DNA of 64,000 nucleotides from Ramlibacter cellulosilyticus (GCF_014297465.1 NZ_JACORT010000004.1:327122-391121), one strand, 5' to 3'. Shown: positions 1 through 12,343, counted from the first letter of the stretch. Translations and numbers: made by a program. The notes: generated by a model not told the origin, from the sequence alone.

Positions 1-566
1 CGCGCCTCGTTGCGGCAGGAGGTGAAACCCTCGAAGGCTTCCTTGTCGTTGAAGGCGACCCGCAGGCCCTTGCCGCCGCCGCCGGCGGAGGCCTTGATCA
101 TCACCGGGTAGCCGATGTCCTTCGCGATGGACACGGCCTGCTCCGCGGTCTCGATCGCGTCGTTGTAGCCGGGGATCGTGTTGACCCTGGCTTCCTTCGC
201 CAGCTTCTTGGAGGCGATCTTGTCGCCCATGGCCGCGATGGAGTAGTGCTTGGGGCCGATGAACGTGATGCCCTCCTCCTCCACGCGCTTGGCGAAGTCC
301 TCGTTCTCCGACAGGAAGCCGTAGCCGGGGTGGATGGCCTGCGCGCCGGTCTTCTTGCAGGCGGCGATGATCTTGTCGGCGACCAGGTAGCTCTCGCGGC
401 TGGGCGGCGCACCGATGTACACGGCCTCGTCGGCGAGGCTCACGTGGCGCGCATCGCGGTCGGCATCCGAGTAGACGGCGACGGTGGCGATGCCCATCTT
501 CTTCGCGGTGGCAATGACGCGGCAGGCGATTTCGCCGCGGTTGGCGATGAGGATCTTGGTGAACAT
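1..566 (-). CDS. pccA: Acyl-CoA (propionyl-CoA) carboxylase, biotin carboxylase subunit, 5' part
   Basis: The gene starts at the ATG at 566 and runs off the left edge, leaving about 188 residues. It begins [17 protein letters not shown], the typical N-terminus of biotin carboxylases. The ATP-grasp glycine-rich loop [12 protein letters not shown] follows near residues 158-169. The family carboxylates enzyme-bound biotin with ATP and bicarbonate. Its position after scpA, meaB and pccB indicates the propionyl-CoA carboxylase alpha subunit, although the biotin carrier domain lies outside the window. A repeat-rich gap of about 160 bp separates it from pccB. Confidence 0.9.
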   Translation of the reverse strand, partial: MFTKILIANRGEIACRVIATAKKMGIATVAVYSDADRDARHVSLADEAVYIGAPPSRESYLVADKIIAACKKTGAQAIHPGYGFLSENEDFAKRVEEEGITFIGPKHYSIAAMGDKIASKKLAKEARVNTIPGYNDAIETAEQAVSIAKDIGYPVMIKASAGGGGKGLRVAFNDKEAFEGFTSCRNEA

Positions 567-589
567 GTTGGCTCGATCGAAGAATCTAG

Positions 590-695
590 AACGCAGAGGT
601 CGCAGAGGAGGCGCAGAAGTCGCAGAGGAACATCCGAACATCCACTCCTGGTTTTCTCTGCGACCTCTGCGAAACCTTTGCGACCTCTGCGTTCG
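590..695. repeat. Intergenic inverted repeat built from CGCAGAGG units
   Basis: The left arm (590-629) contains AACGCAGAGGTCGCAGAGG. The right arm (653-694) is close to its reverse complement. Shorter CGCAGA/GCGACCTCTGCG units recur within each arm. The repeat lies between pccB and pccA, so a transcript of the operon could fold into a long stem here. It resembles dispersed intergenic repeats common in betaproteobacterial genomes; no function is shown. Confidence 0.75.
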
Positions 696-725
696 AAAGG
701 GCTCGCGACGGCGCGGCGACAATCA

Positions 726-2250
<1,525 letters not shown>

Positions 2251-2258
<8 letters not shown>

Positions 2259-3267
2259 GTCGTTCTCCGTTGGTCTTGAGTGCATCGAGCAGGCGCCGGG
2301 CCGCGGTGGAGGCCGCGAGCGTGCCCTGCTCGACTTCGTTGGTCATCTGCGGCAGCAGCGCCCGCACCGCGGGGTCCTGCCGGAAGGCCTGCTTCAGGCC
2401 GCTTTCGATGCGCTCCCACATCCAGGCGAGCGCCTGGTGCCTGCGCCGCGACGCCAGGCGCCCGTCCGCTTCCTGCAGCGAGCGGAAGCGCGTGACGGCC
2501 TGCCAGAAGGCGTCCACCCCCTCGCCCTTCAGGGCGCTGAGCTGCAGCACCTGCGGATGCCAGTGGCTCGCGTCGTGGTGCGCGTGCTCGGGGTTGCCGT
2601 GCTGGCCCAGGATGCGCAGCGCGCTGGTGATCTGCGCCTGCGCGCGCGTGGCGGCGTCGCGGTCGATGTCCGCCTTGTTGATCACCACCAGGTCGGCGAG
2701 CTCCATCACGCCCTTCTTGATCGCCTGCAGGTCGTCGCCGGCGTTGGGCAGCTGCAGCAGGACGAACATGTCCGTCATGCCCGCGACCGCCGTCTCGCTC
2801 TGGCCGACGCCCACGGTTTCGACGATCACGACGTCGTGGCCGGCGGCCTCGCACACCAGCATCGCCTCGCGCGTCTTCGCCGCCACGCCGCCGAGGGTGC
2901 CGCTGGAGGGGCTCGGGCGGATGTAGGCCTGCGGGTGCACCGACAGGTGCTCCATGCGCGTCTTGTCGCCGAGGATGGAGCCGCCGGAGACCGTCGACGA
3001 CGGGTCGATCGCGAGCACCGCCACCCGGTGACCCTGCGCGATGAGGTGCAGCCCCAGCGCCTCGATGAACGTGCTCTTGCCCACGCCGGGCACGCCGCTG
3101 ATGCCGAGGCGGAACGCGTGGCCGGTGTGCGGGAGCAGCTCGGTCAGCAAGGCATCCCCCTGCGCGCGGTGGTCCGCGCGGGTGGATTCCAGGAGCGTGA
3201 TGGCTTTCGCCATCGCGCGGCGCTGGGCTGCGCCCGGGCCCGAGAGGATGGCCGTGGAGAGGTTCAC
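2251..3267 (-). CDS. meaB: Methylmalonyl-CoA mutase-associated GTPase MeaB
   Basis: The protein has 338 residues of the MeaB/ArgK G3E-type GTPase family. The P-loop GVPGVGKST is at residues 58-66, followed by the ETVGVGQSE switch region and the NKAD guanine-specificity motif. MeaB gates cobalamin loading and protects methylmalonyl-CoA mutase from inactivation. Its place directly between the mutase and carboxylase genes matches that role. The gene overlaps the pccB start by 8 bp. About 67 bp with a GGGAGAGGG palindrome separate it from scpA upstream. Confidence 0.95.
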
Positions 3268-3276
3268 GCCGGAGCG

Positions 3277-3310
3277 CCCTCACCCCAGCCCTCTCCCGGA
3301 GGGAGAGGGA
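3277..3310. repeat. CCCTCTCCC palindromic intergenic repeat, copy 1
   Basis: The left arm CCCTCTCCC (3289-3297) and right arm GGGAGAGGG (3301-3309) form a hairpin preceded by CCTCACCCCAG. The repeat lies in the scpA-meaB gap. Related copies occur at 41162-41200 and, more diverged, at about 50085-50117. It belongs to a widespread proteobacterial intergenic repeat type. Confidence 0.7.
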
Positions 3311-3334
3311 GCAACAGCCGGGTCGCAGCCGCCA

Positions 3335-5491
3335 TCACGATTGCGCGACGGCCTTCTTGATCTGCTCCAGCACGTCCTTCGCGCTGGCGGGGATGGGCGT
3401 GCCGGGGCCGTAGATGCCCTTCACGCCGGCGTTGTACAGGTACTCGTAGTCCTGCTGCGGGATCACGCCGCCCACGAACACGATGATGTCGTCGGCGCCC
3501 TGCTTCTCCAGCTCCGCGATGATGGCCGGCACCAGCGTCTTGTGGCCGGCGGCCAGCGTGCTGATGCCCACCGCGTGCACGTCGTTCTCGATCGCCTGGC
3601 GCGCGCACTCCTCGGGTGTCTGGAACAGCGGGCCCATGTCGACGTCGAAGCCGAGGTCGGCATAGGCCGTGGCCACCACCTTGGCGCCGCGGTCGTGCCC
3701 GTCCTGGCCCAGCTTGGCGATCATCACGCGCGGGCGGCGGCCCTCGGCCTCCGCGAACGCGGCGATTTCCTTCTTCAGGCTCTCCCAGCCCTCGGCCGAG
3801 TCATAGGCAGCTGCATACACGCCGGTCACCTTTTGCGTATCGGCGCGGTGGCGCCCGTAGATCTTCTCCAGGGCCTCGCTCACCTCGCCCACCGTCGCGC
3901 GCAGGCGGATCGCCTGGATGCTCAGGTCCAGCAGGTTGCCCTTGCCTGTGCGCGCGGCCGCCGTGAGGGCCTCCAGCGCAGCGTGCACCTTCGCGCCGTC
4001 GCGCGAGGCCTTGATCTTCGCCAGGCGCGTGATCTGCTGTTCGCGCACCCTGACGTTGTCCACCTCCAGGATCTCGATCGCCTCTTCCTGGGCGAGCTTG
4101 TACTTGTTGACGCCGACGATGACGTCCTTGCCCGAGTCGATGCGCGCCTGCTTCTCCGCCGCCGCCGCCTCGATCTTCAGCTTGGCCCAGCCCGAGTCCA
4201 CCGCGCGGGTCATGCCGCCCATGGCCTCGACCTCCTCGATGATCTTCCAGGCCGCGTCGGCCATGTCCTGGGTCAGCTTCTCCATCATGTAGCTGCCGGC
4301 CCAGGGATCGATCACGTTGGGGATGTGGGTCTCTTCCTGCAGGATCAGCTGGGTGTTGCGGGCGATGCGCGCGCTGAACTCGGTGGGCAGCGCGATCGCC
4401 TCGTCGAAGCTGTTCGTGTGCAGCGACTGCGTGCCGCCGAACACCGCGGCCATCGCCTCGATGGTCGTGCGCACGATGTTGTTGTACGGGTCCTGCTCGG
4501 TCAGCGACCAGCCCGAGGTCTGGCAGTGCGTGCGCAGCATCAGGCTCTTGGGGTTCTTCGCGCCGAAGCCGCTCATGATGCGGTGCCACAGCACGCGGGC
4601 CGCGCGCATCTTGGCGATCTCCAGGTAGAAGTTCATCCCGATCGCCCAGAAGAAGGACAGGCGGCCGGCGAACTCGTCGACGTCCAGGCCCTTGCCGAGC
4701 GCGGTCTTCACGTACTCCTTGCCGTCCGCCAGCGTGAAGGCCAGCTCCAGCGCCTGGTTCGCCCCCGCTTCCTGCATGTGGTAGCCGGAGATCGAGATCG
4801 AGTTGAACTTCGGCATGTTCCGCGCCGTGTACTCGATGATGTCGCCCACGATCCGCATCGAGGGCTCCGGCGGGTAGATGTAGGTGTTGCGGACCATGAA
4901 CTCCTTGAGGATGTCGTTCTGGATGGTCCCGGACAGCTGGTCCTGCTGCACGCCCTGTTCCTCCGCCGCGACCACGTAGCCCGCCAGCACCGGCAGCACG
5001 GCGCCGTTCATGGTCATGGAGACGGAGACCTTGTCCAGCGGGATGCCGTCGAACAGGATCTTCATGTCCTCCACGGAATCGACGGCGACGCCCGCCTTGC
5101 CCACGTCGCCCACGACGCGCGGATGGTCGCTGTCGTAGCCGCGGTGCGTGGCGAGGTCGAAGGCGACGCTCACGCCCTGGCCGCCGGCCGCCAGGCCCTT
5201 GCGGTAGAAGGCGTTGGACTCCTCCGCGGTGGAGAAGCCCGCGTACTGGCGGATGGTCCAGGGGCGCGCCGCGTACATCGTGGCCTGCGGGCCGCGCAGG
5301 AAGGGCGCGAAGCCGGGAATGGTGTTCGTGTACGGCAGGCCTTCCAGGTCGGCGGCCGTGTACAGCGGCTTCACCGCGATGCCGTCGGGGGTGACCCAGT
5401 TCAGGGCGTCGACGTTGCCGCCGGGAGCGGACCTGGCGGCGGCTTTCTTCCACTCCTCGAGGGAGACGGGCTTGGGGGGCGTCGGGGTCAT
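3335..5491 (-). CDS. scpA: Methylmalonyl-CoA mutase, single-chain homodimer type
   Basis: The 718 residues cover the whole enzyme: an N-terminal substrate-binding TIM barrel and a C-terminal cobalamin domain. The B12 motif DxHxxG is present as [10 protein letters not shown], followed by the GG of FVGGVIP. The enzyme interconverts (R)-methylmalonyl-CoA and succinyl-CoA with adenosylcobalamin. This is the single-polypeptide form (human MUT/E. coli Sbm type), not the split MutA/MutB form. It heads the operon scpA-meaB-pccB-pccA and is divergent from the GntR gene. Confidence 0.96.
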   Translation of the reverse strand: MTPTPPKPVSLEEWKKAAARSAPGGNVDALNWVTPDGIAVKPLYTAADLEGLPYTNTIPGFAPFLRGPQATMYAARPWTIRQYAGFSTAEESNAFYRKGLAAGGQGVSVAFDLATHRGYDSDHPRVVGDVGKAGVAVDSVEDMKILFDGIPLDKVSVSMTMNGAVLPVLAGYVVAAEEQGVQQDQLSGTIQNDILKEFMVRNTYIYPPEPSMRIVGDIIEYTARNMPKFNSISISGYHMQEAGANQALELAFTLADGKEYVKTALGKGLDVDEFAGRLSFFWAIGMNFYLEIAKMRAARVLWHRIMSGFGAKNPKSLMLRTHCQTSGWSLTEQDPYNNIVRTTIEAMAAVFGGTQSLHTNSFDEAIALPTEFSARIARNTQLILQEETHIPNVIDPWAGSYMMEKLTQDMADAAWKIIEEVEAMGGMTRAVDSGWAKLKIEAAAAEKQARIDSGKDVIVGVNKYKLAQEEAIEILEVDNVRVREQQITRLAKIKASRDGAKVHAALEALTAAARTGKGNLLDLSIQAIRLRATVGEVSEALEKIYGRHRADTQKVTGVYAAAYDSAEGWESLKKEIAAFAEAEGRRPRVMIAKLGQDGHDRGAKVVATAYADLGFDVDMGPLFQTPEECARQAIENDVHAVGISTLAAGHKTLVPAIIAELEKQGADDIIVFVGGVIPQQDYEYLYNAGVKGIYGPGTPIPASAKDVLEQIKKAVAQS

Positions 5492-5521
5492 GGTGTGCCT
5501 AGTCTACCGCATTCATAATTA

Positions 5522-5550
5522 TTGATAAAGAATTCCGCCCACCCTAGAAT
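5522..5550 (+). promoter_or_regulatory. Near-consensus sigma70-type promoter for the GntR/FCD gene
   Basis: TTGATA (5522-5527) and TAGAAT (5545-5550) are separated by exactly 17 bp in a locally AT-rich patch. The expected start point falls at about 5557, almost on the ATG at 5558, so the message would be leaderless or nearly so. The same patch must hold the divergent scpA promoter, making it a likely operator region for the adjacent regulator. Confidence 0.6.
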
Positions 5551-5557
5551 GGGGGGC

Positions 5558-6193
5558 ATGTCCGCCATCTCGCTAGCCCCCCGCGCCCTCTACGAGGAAG
5601 TCGCCGAGCTGATCCGCCAGCGCATCTTCCGCCGCGAGCTGGAGCCCGGCAGCTGGATCGACGAAGTGAAGCTCGCGCAGGAATACGGGATCAGCCGCAC
5701 CCCGCTGCGCGAAGCCCTCAAGGTGCTGGCCGCCGAAGGCCTGGTGACCATGAAGGTCCGGCGCGGTGCCTACGTGACCGAGGTGTCCGAGCGCGATCTG
5801 GCGGAGGTGTACCACCTCCTCGCCCTGCTGGAAAGCGACGCCGCCGCCGTGGTGGCGGAGCGGGCTTCGGACGCGGAGGTGAAGGAACTGCAGGCGCTGC
5901 ACGCGGAGCTGGCGGGCGCCGTGGCGGACCGCGACCGCTTCTTCGCGGTCAACGAGCGCTTCCACATGCGTCTGCTGGAGATCGCCGGCAACCGCTGGCG
6001 CAACCAGATGGTCGCGGACCTGCGCAAGGTGATGAAGCTCAATCGCCAGCATTCCTTGCTGAAGTCGGGCCGCGTCGAGGAGTCGCTCGCGGAACACGCG
6101 GCGGTGATGCAGGCGCTGGCCGCGCGGGACGCCGAGGGCACGCGGGCGCGCATGCAGGAGCACTTCCGCAACGGGCTGGAAGCGGCGGCGTAG
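5558..6193 (+). CDS. GntR-family transcriptional regulator with FCD domain
   Basis: This is a 211-residue FadR-subfamily regulator. The winged helix-turn-helix covers about residues 5-75 (LAQEYGISRTPLREALKVLAAEGLV is the recognition region). An all-helical FCD ligand domain follows. Metal-ligand-type residues are visible in NERFHMRLLEIAGN and SLAEHAAVMQAL. The ATG at 5558 (MSAISLAPRALYEEV) fits the family start; an upstream frame extension to 5522 would cross the promoter. It is divergent from the methylmalonyl-CoA operon and probably controls it, with an acyl-CoA or organic acid as the likely ligand (inference). Confidence 0.9.
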   Translation: MSAISLAPRALYEEVAELIRQRIFRRELEPGSWIDEVKLAQEYGISRTPLREALKVLAAEGLVTMKVRRGAYVTEVSERDLAEVYHLLALLESDAAAVVAERASDAEVKELQALHAELAGAVADRDRFFAVNERFHMRLLEIAGNRWRNQMVADLRKVMKLNRQHSLLKSGRVEESLAEHAAVMQALAARDAEGTRARMQEHFRNGLEAAA

Positions 6194-6847
6194 CTAGGGC
6201 GTGGCCGTGGCCGTCACCGCGTCGCCCCGGCGGTGGCGGACCAGCACCGGCACGAGCAGGACGGAGAAGAACAAGGGCCAGTCCTGCGGCACCTGCAGCA
6301 GGAAGGCGGCGGAACCGCCGACGAGGGCCCACGCCGACGGCACCACCACCAGCCACCACGGCAGGCGCGCCGTCGCGAGCAGCAGCACGCCGAACGTGAA
6401 CAGCGTGAGCGGGCACGGCGTGATGCCGAACATGGGAAGCTGCGCTGCCGGCATGCCGGCGGCGAGCCCGATCAGCGGATACACGACGCCGGAATAGGCG
6501 AAGAGCGCCCACGCGAGCACGCGCCTGGGCCCGCCCGCCGCCCCGAACTCCAGCCGCCCCTGCCAGCCTGCGAGCAGGAACAAGGCCGATTGCAGGAGGA
6601 ACAGTGCCCCGAACGCGTAGGCAGCAGGGTTGATGTGCGTGAACTGCAGCAGGTGGTAGGCGACGCCGGTCCAGGCCCAGCCCACCGCCAGCGTGGTCGC
6701 GACGAAGCGGCCGCTTCCCGGCCCGCGGCGCACCAGCGCGAAGCAGGCCGCCAGCCCCGCCAGGTAGGCGAGCACCTGGGCCGGCCAGGCCGCCGCGTTG
6801 TAGGCGGACAGCACATCGAGGAACTGCTGGTGCGTGAAGGGCAGCAT
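6194..6847 (-). CDS. DUF6064-like integral membrane protein
   Basis: The 217-residue protein from ATG 6847 begins MLPFTHQQFLDVLSAYN, which I recognise as the start of the DUF6064 family. About six hydrophobic segments span the sequence, with short polar loops (for example ARLPWWLVVVPSAWALVGGSAAFLL). No catalytic motif is visible and the function is unknown. Its stop abuts the GntR stop, so the two genes converge. Confidence 0.7.
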   Translation of the reverse strand: MLPFTHQQFLDVLSAYNAAAWPAQVLAYLAGLAACFALVRRGPGSGRFVATTLAVGWAWTGVAYHLLQFTHINPAAYAFGALFLLQSALFLLAGWQGRLEFGAAGGPRRVLAWALFAYSGVVYPLIGLAAGMPAAQLPMFGITPCPLTLFTFGVLLLATARLPWWLVVVPSAWALVGGSAAFLLQVPQDWPLFFSVLLVPVLVRHRRGDAVTATATP

Positions 6848-6941
6848 GGCGTGCTCCGGAGACGCGGTCATCCCACGTTAGCCGGCAGCGCCGCGTGGGA
6901 ATTGAGCAGGGTCAAGGGAGCGGACGCGCGCCCACCGCCTC

Positions 6942-7448
6942 TCACTGCCGCTGGAACGCGCTCGCCTGTTCCACGTGCAGGGCGACGATGCAGCCCCGGT
7001 GCAGTTCGATGCCGACGTTGACCCACTGCACGTGCTCGGCGGACGCGTCGAGCGTGACGGAGCCCGTGGCGCCGGCCTGGGCACGCCAGCCGCGTCCGGG
7101 CGCCACGAACGGCAGGCAGGCCTGCTCCGCGAACTCCAGGCTCTGGGCCACCAGCCAGCGGTAGGGGCCGCTCCCGGGCGCCATGGCGTCCAGCGTCGCA
7201 GGCGCGAGCACGAAGCGGTGCCCCGCGATGCGCACCACCCGCGTGCGCGGCCCCGCCTTCAAGGCTTCGCGCAGCAGCGGCCGCACGTCGTCGCCGCTGG
7301 ACGCCGTGCCGAGCGCGATGCCCGAAAGGCGCACCAGCTCCCCGCTCACGCGCTCGGCGTCCGTGCGCGAGGGAGCGGAGGCGCATCCCGCCGCGAGGGC
7401 GGCGACGAGCAGGGTCCAGGCCGGAAGCAGCGAACGCATGGCATTCAT
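6942..7448 (-). CDS. Putative lipoprotein, function unknown
   Basis: The 168-residue protein starts at the ATG at 7448 (MNAMRSLLPAWTLL). It has a type II signal peptide with the lipobox LAAGC, so Cys22 should be lipidated. The rest has no motif I recognise. Its start overlaps the stop of the upstream histidine kinase by 4 bp (ATGA), so the two are co-translated and may work together at the envelope. An unrelated long frame continues upstream through the kinase gene but is an artefact. Confidence 0.7.
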   Translation of the reverse strand: MNAMRSLLPAWTLLVAALAAGCASAPSRTDAERVSGELVRLSGIALGTASSGDDVRPLLREALKAGPRTRVVRIAGHRFVLAPATLDAMAPGSGPYRWLVAQSLEFAEQACLPFVAPGRGWRAQAGATGSVTLDASAEHVQWVNVGIELHRGCIVALHVEQASAFQRQ

Positions 7449-9508
7449 CCCGCCGCCGGACGCGCCACCGGACGCGCCTGCGCCAGCATGTCGCTCAGCG
7501 CCGTGCAGCGCGCCTGCAGCACGGCCAGGTCCTCCGTCGCGGCGGCCTCTTCCAGGTCGCGGCTGGCGCTGCTCGCGTCCTTGAACCCGTACATCGCGAG
7601 GCTGCCCGCGAGCTTGTGCGCCGTGGTGCGGATCGCGTCGCGGCGCCCGTCCGCCACGGCGGCGGCGAGTTCCTCGGCGATCTGCCGGCGGGAGGACAGG
7701 AACTCCGGCATCAGCGCCATCAGGCCCGGTTCGACCAGGACCGGCGCGCCCTTGCCCGGATGGGCGAGCGCCGACGGGTCCTGTCCGCACAGGACCGCGA
7801 ACACCTCCTCGCGCGAGGAAGGCTTGGCGAGGTAGAGGTCGAAGCCCTCTTCCAGGCAGCGCTTGCGGGTCGCCTCGTCGTCATGGGCCGAAAAGGCGGC
7901 GATGAGGCTGGGCGCCTCGCCGCGCTCCTTCTGCAGCGCACGGATCCGGTGCACGGCATCCATGCCGCCCAGCACGGGCATTTCCAGGTCCATGAAGATC
8001 ACGTCCGGGCGGGCTTCGCGGGCGAGCTCCAGCGCGATGCGGCCGTTGACCGCCGTGCGCACCGTCAGCGGCGGGCTGGGCAGCAGGCTCTTGAGGACCA
8101 CGATGTTGTATTCGTCGTCGTCGACGACCAGCACCGACAGCGCCGGCAGCGCGTTCGCGGGCACGATCGCCTGCGGCGAGGCCCGCCCGTTGCGCGTGCG
8201 CACCGGCGGCGCCGCGTGCCAGAGCGGCAGGCGCAGCGCGAGCGTCGTGCCCGCCGCGTCCGACGTCATGCGCAGCGATCCGCGCTGCACCCGCGCCATG
8301 AGCCGCGCCGAATAGGCGCCGAGGCCGTTGCCGTCCCGCTTGCCGTGGCTCGCGTACTTCTCGAAGAAGCGGTCACGCACCTCGGCGGGCACTTCGCCCA
8401 GGTTGTGGATGTCCAGGGCGACGGCGTCGCCGTTCTCGTCGCTCACCCGGCGCAGGGTCACCCGCACCTCGGCGCCGTCGGGCGACGCCTCCAGCGCGTT
8501 CTTCAGCAGGTTGGCGATGGTGGAATAGCAAAGCAGCTCCTCGCCCTGCGCGTACACCGGCTGCAGGGGCAGGTCGTGGACGATGCGCAGCTGCTTGGAG
8601 CGCGCATGCGCATCCAGCTCGCGCGTCACCGTCTGCACCAGCGCCGCGAGGTCCACGGCCTGCGCCCGCAGGCGGTAGGTGCCCTCCTCCATGCGGAACA
8701 GGTCCAGGGAGAGGTTCACCATGCTCAGGACGCGCAGCGCGGCACGCTCCACGGTGCCGAGGAGCTCGTCGTCCGCCGGGGCCAGCGTGCCGCGTTCGCG
8801 CAGCAGGCGGGGGACGGTGGCGATGCTGGCGAGCGGCGTCTTGAGGTCGTGGCGGGCGATGCGCTCCACCTCCTCGCGCAGGCGGAAGGCGTCGCGCAGC
8901 GCCTGGTTCTGGTCCTCCAGCTGGCGCACCAGGGCGTCGAGGCGCTCCCGCTGCTCCGCCTCCTTGGCGTGCTGGGTGTCCGCGATGTACGAGAAGATGT
9001 TGGTGAAGACCACCAGCAGGGCCAGCGTCACCGTCACCCGCGCCGTGAGCTCCGGCCCGAGCTGCATCCACGCGAGCGGGATCGTCACGAGGATCAGCGT
9101 CACGTTGGCGATGTTCGCCCGCCGCCGCGAGAGCATGAAGTGGAACAGCAGGATGCCGGGATAGACCCAGAGCACGCCAATGAGGCCGTTGCGGTACATG
9201 GCCATGGCCAGTCCCAGCAGCGACGCGACGAAGATGGCCTCCGGCGGGACCACGGCGCGCCGCCCGCTCGCGATGGAAAACGCGTTGAGCAGCAGGCACA
9301 CGACGAAGGCGCTGGTGACGACGCCCAGCACGACGCGGTCCTGGAAGAAGTTGTTCACCGCGAACGGCCCCAGCAGCAGGGTGCCCGCGATCGAGAGGCC
9401 CATGAAGATCTTCTGGCGGTGGGCCTCGACGAACCCGTGGGGATAGAAGCCTGGCGGCGCCTCCCCCGGCGCCTTGCGCTGCCTCGTGGAAGGCGGTTGC
9501 TCGGGCAC
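7445..9508 (-). CDS. Membrane-bound hybrid histidine kinase with receiver and HPt domains
   Basis: The protein has 687 residues. About six membrane helices lie between residues 33 and 175. A HisKA domain has the phospho-acceptor His220 (RHDLKTPLAS), and an HATPase domain has an N box near 334 and GNGLGA near 394. A receiver domain carries the acidic pocket VVDDDEYN and phospho-acceptor Asp507, and a C-terminal HPt domain has His631 (AHKLAGS). It is thus a complete internal phosphorelay without an output domain. No response regulator gene is adjacent, so the target lies elsewhere. The signal sensed cannot be read. Confidence 0.9.
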   Translation of the reverse strand: MPEQPPSTRQRKAPGEAPPGFYPHGFVEAHRQKIFMGLSIAGTLLLGPFAVNNFFQDRVVLGVVTSAFVVCLLLNAFSIASGRRAVVPPEAIFVASLLGLAMAMYRNGLIGVLWVYPGILLFHFMLSRRRANIANVTLILVTIPLAWMQLGPELTARVTVTLALLVVFTNIFSYIADTQHAKEAEQRERLDALVRQLEDQNQALRDAFRLREEVERIARHDLKTPLASIATVPRLLRERGTLAPADDELLGTVERAALRVLSMVNLSLDLFRMEEGTYRLRAQAVDLAALVQTVTRELDAHARSKQLRIVHDLPLQPVYAQGEELLCYSTIANLLKNALEASPDGAEVRVTLRRVSDENGDAVALDIHNLGEVPAEVRDRFFEKYASHGKRDGNGLGAYSARLMARVQRGSLRMTSDAAGTTLALRLPLWHAAPPVRTRNGRASPQAIVPANALPALSVLVVDDDEYNIVVLKSLLPSPPLTVRTAVNGRIALELAREARPDVIFMDLEMPVLGGMDAVHRIRALQKERGEAPSLIAAFSAHDDEATRKRCLEEGFDLYLAKPSSREEVFAVLCGQDPSALAHPGKGAPVLVEPGLMALMPEFLSSRRQIAEELAAAVADGRRDAIRTTAHKLAGSLAMYGFKDASSASRDLEEAAATEDLAVLQARCTALSDMLAQARPVARPAAG

Positions 9509-9586
9509 TAATACTTTCCTCCTGCTCGGCCTCCATGATAAGGGTGCCGGCGGCGGCGTCCAGTCGCCCGAAGGTCGTACGCCCCC

Positions 9587-10003
9587 TCAGTCGGCGTGCC
9601 GGGCGATCGCTTCCCGCAGGTCCGCGGGCACGTCGATCGCGGCGTGGGTCTCCAGCGAGGTGGTCACGACCACCTGCCGCATCGCCATGCGCAGTTCCCC
9701 GCTGCCCGCCGCGCGGCACTGCAAGGCCAGCGTCAGCGACTTGCCGCCCAGGCGCTCCACCTGCAGCGAGAGCACCACGTCGTCGCCGAAGCGGCTCACC
9801 GCCCGGAAGTCGGCCTCCAGGCGCACGGTGGGCAGCCCGATGCGGCGGCGGCTCACGAGGTCGGCGAAGCCGATCCCCAGGGGCCCGTCCACCCAGTCTT
9901 CCATCAGCCCGTTGAACATGACGAAGTACTGCGGGTAGAAGACGATGCCCGCCGGGTCGCAATCCGAGAAGCGGATCCTGCGCGGGACCTCGAAAGCATT
10001 CAC
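9587..10003 (-). CDS. Hot-dog fold acyl-CoA thioesterase (4-hydroxybenzoyl-CoA thioesterase family)
   Basis: This 138-residue hot-dog protein carries the family motif [15 protein letters not shown], with the catalytic Asp of the DPAG segment. It hydrolyses aryl- or acyl-CoA esters. The start is a GTG at 10003 (VNAFEVPRR) that overlaps the TGA of the upstream SDR gene, so it is translationally coupled to it. It is the last gene of the long minus-strand array and could release CoA from stalled aromatic-CoA intermediates (inference). Confidence 0.87.
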   Translation of the reverse strand: MNAFEVPRRIRFSDCDPAGIVFYPQYFVMFNGLMEDWVDGPLGIGFADLVSRRRIGLPTVRLEADFRAVSRFGDDVVLSLQVERLGGKSLTLALQCRAAGSGELRMAMRQVVVTTSLETHAAIDVPADLREAIARHAD

Positions 10004-10770
10004 ATGACCTCCCCGCCGGACACGGAGATCGCCTGCCCGGTGATCGAGGCCGCCCCGTCGCCGCACAGCCACCGCACCGCGTCGGCCACTTCCTGCGGCT
10101 GCACGATGCGCTGCTGCGGGTTGCCGGCGGCGAACTCCGCGCGTGCCTGCTCCTCGCTGCGTCCCGTCTTGGCGACCACGTTGGCGATGCTCTCGCGCAG
10201 GATGTCGGTTTCGGTGTAGCCGGGGCAGACCGCATTGACGGTGATGTTCTTCCGCGCCAGCTCCAGCGCCAGCGAGCGCGTGAGCCCCAGCACGCCGTGC
10301 TTGGCGGCGACATAGGCGCTGACGTAGGCATAGCCTTTCTGGGCGGCGGTGCTGGCGATGTTGACGACCCGGCCGCCGCCCGCGGCCAGCAGGTCCGGCA
10401 GCGCCGCCTGCGTGCACAGGAAGGTGCCGGTGAGGTTCACGTCCAGCATCTGGCGCCACAGCTGCAGCGAAGTCTTGGCGAACGGCGCGCTCTCCGCCTG
10501 CCCCGCGTTGTTGACGAGGATGGTGACCGGCCCGCGCGCGGCGCGCGCCTCGGCGAAGGCGGCGCGCACCTGCGCCTCGTCGGCCACGTCGGCCACGACG
10601 AAGCCGTGCTCCCCGGGCAGTTCGCCTGCCAGTGCCTGCAGCGTCTCGCGCTTGCGCCCGAGCAGCGTCACGCGGGCGCCCTCCTGCGCCAGGGTACGGG
10701 CGATGGCCGCGCCGATGCCGCGCGCGGCGCCGGTCACGAGGGCGTGGCGGCCGGTGAGGGATGGGGTCAT
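10000..10770 (-). CDS. SDR-family dehydrogenase (FabG/3-hydroxyacyl type)
   Basis: The 256-residue classical SDR has the cofactor motif TGAARGIG (residues 14-21), the NNAG motif, a catalytic Ser in NIAST and the YVAAK active-site pair. It ends in a GGEVM C-terminus. It should oxidise or reduce a hydroxyl on an acyl or cyclic substrate with NAD(P). It lies 9 bp after the AMP-ligase stop and overlaps the thioesterase gene. The exact substrate is unknown. Confidence 0.88.
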   Translation of the reverse strand: MTPSLTGRHALVTGAARGIGAAIARTLAQEGARVTLLGRKRETLQALAGELPGEHGFVVADVADEAQVRAAFAEARAARGPVTILVNNAGQAESAPFAKTSLQLWRQMLDVNLTGTFLCTQAALPDLLAAGGGRVVNIASTAAQKGYAYVSAYVAAKHGVLGLTRSLALELARKNITVNAVCPGYTETDILRESIANVVAKTGRSEEQARAEFAAGNPQQRIVQPQEVADAVRWLCGDGAASITGQAISVSGGEVM

Positions 10771-10779
10771 GGGGGTCTC

Positions 10780-12343
10780 CTACGCCGCGCTGCGGTCCCA
10801 GCACCCGGGCGGGACGCCGCGCTCGCGCAGCTTGTATTTCTGCACCTTGCCGTTTTCCGTGCGGGGGAGCTCCGGCAGGACATCGATGTAGCGCGGGATG
10901 GCGAACTTCGGCAGGCGCGCCGTGCAGAAGGCGGCCAGCTCCGCGGGCGCGGCGCTCGCGCCTTCGCGCAGCACCACCGCGGCCATCACCTCGTCCTCCG
11001 CCAGCTCGGAGCGAACGGGATACACGGCGACCGACGCGACCGCGGCATGTGCCATCAACACCTGCTCCACCTCCCACGAGGAGATGTTCTCGCCCCGGCG
11101 GCGGATCGCGTCCTTGATGCGGTCCACGAAGCGGAACGCGCCGTCGGCTTCGCGCACCACGCGGTCGCCCGTGTGGAACCAGAGGTTGCGCCAGGCCTCG
11201 ACCGTCTTCTCCGGCTTGCCGAAATAGCCGGTGGCGAAGGCGAAGGGTTCGCCGGCGCGCAGCACCAGTTCACCCGCCTCGCCAGCCGGCAGCTCGTTGT
11301 CCGCATCGTCCACCACCCGCGCCTCGAAGCCGGCGCGCAGCCAGCCCATCACGCCGCGGCGCGGCGAATCGGGCGCGGTGGCGATCACGAAGTTCGTTTC
11401 CGTGGAACCGTAGCCTTCCAGCAGCAGCACGCCGGTGCGCTCGCGGAACGCGGTGCCTGCCGCCTCCGGCACGCCGGGACCGAGGCCGATGCGAACGCGG
11501 TGGTCGCGCTCCGCGGCGCCGGCCGGCTGCGCCAGCAGGATGGGCACCATCGCGCCCAGCAGGTAGACCACCGTCGCGCCCGTGCGCGCCATCGCCGGCC
11601 AGAAGCCGGAAGCCGAGAAGCGCTCGAGGAAATGCACGCGGCAACCGGCGACGGCCGCCTGCGCGAAGGTATTGAGCGCGTTGATGTGGAACAGCGGGAG
11701 CGTCGTGCACAGCACGTCGTCCTCACCGACCCCGAGCACGTCCGCGCTGTTCGCGCCCCACCAGTAGTACTGCGCATGCGGGCACAGCACGCCTTTCGAG
11801 GGACCCGTGGTGCCCGAGGTGTAGAGGATGGCGAAGGTGTCGGCGGGCTGCACGGCCGCCGCTTCGACGGGATCGCCGGGCGCGGGCCACGACGTCACGC
11901 GCACGGCACCGATGTCGGCGGGTGCCTTCGACGCCCCCACGACCCACACCTGCTGCAAGCCCGTGGCGGCGAGGTCCGCCGTCTCCAGCCGATCCAGGAA
12001 AGCCTCGTCGATCACCAGCAGGCGCGCGCCGCTGTCGGCCAGCAGGTACTGGATCTGCGGCCCCATGGAGGCGCTGTTGACCGGCACGGAGGCCGCGCCG
12101 ATCCAGCCGCAACCGAGCACCGTCTCCAGGCATTCGGCGCGGTTCGGGCACATGACCGCCACGCGATCGCCCTGCTCCACGCCGGCAGCCCGCAAGGCAC
12201 CGCCGCGCCGCGCCGCTGCCTGCGCCGCATCCGCGTGCCGCCACTCGGCGCCGGGCATGGACAGGAAGGGCCGCGCGCCGAACAGCCGCGCCTGGCGGCG
12301 CAGCAGGCCCGGGAGCGTGCGCTCGCCGGGCGGCAGCAGCCAT

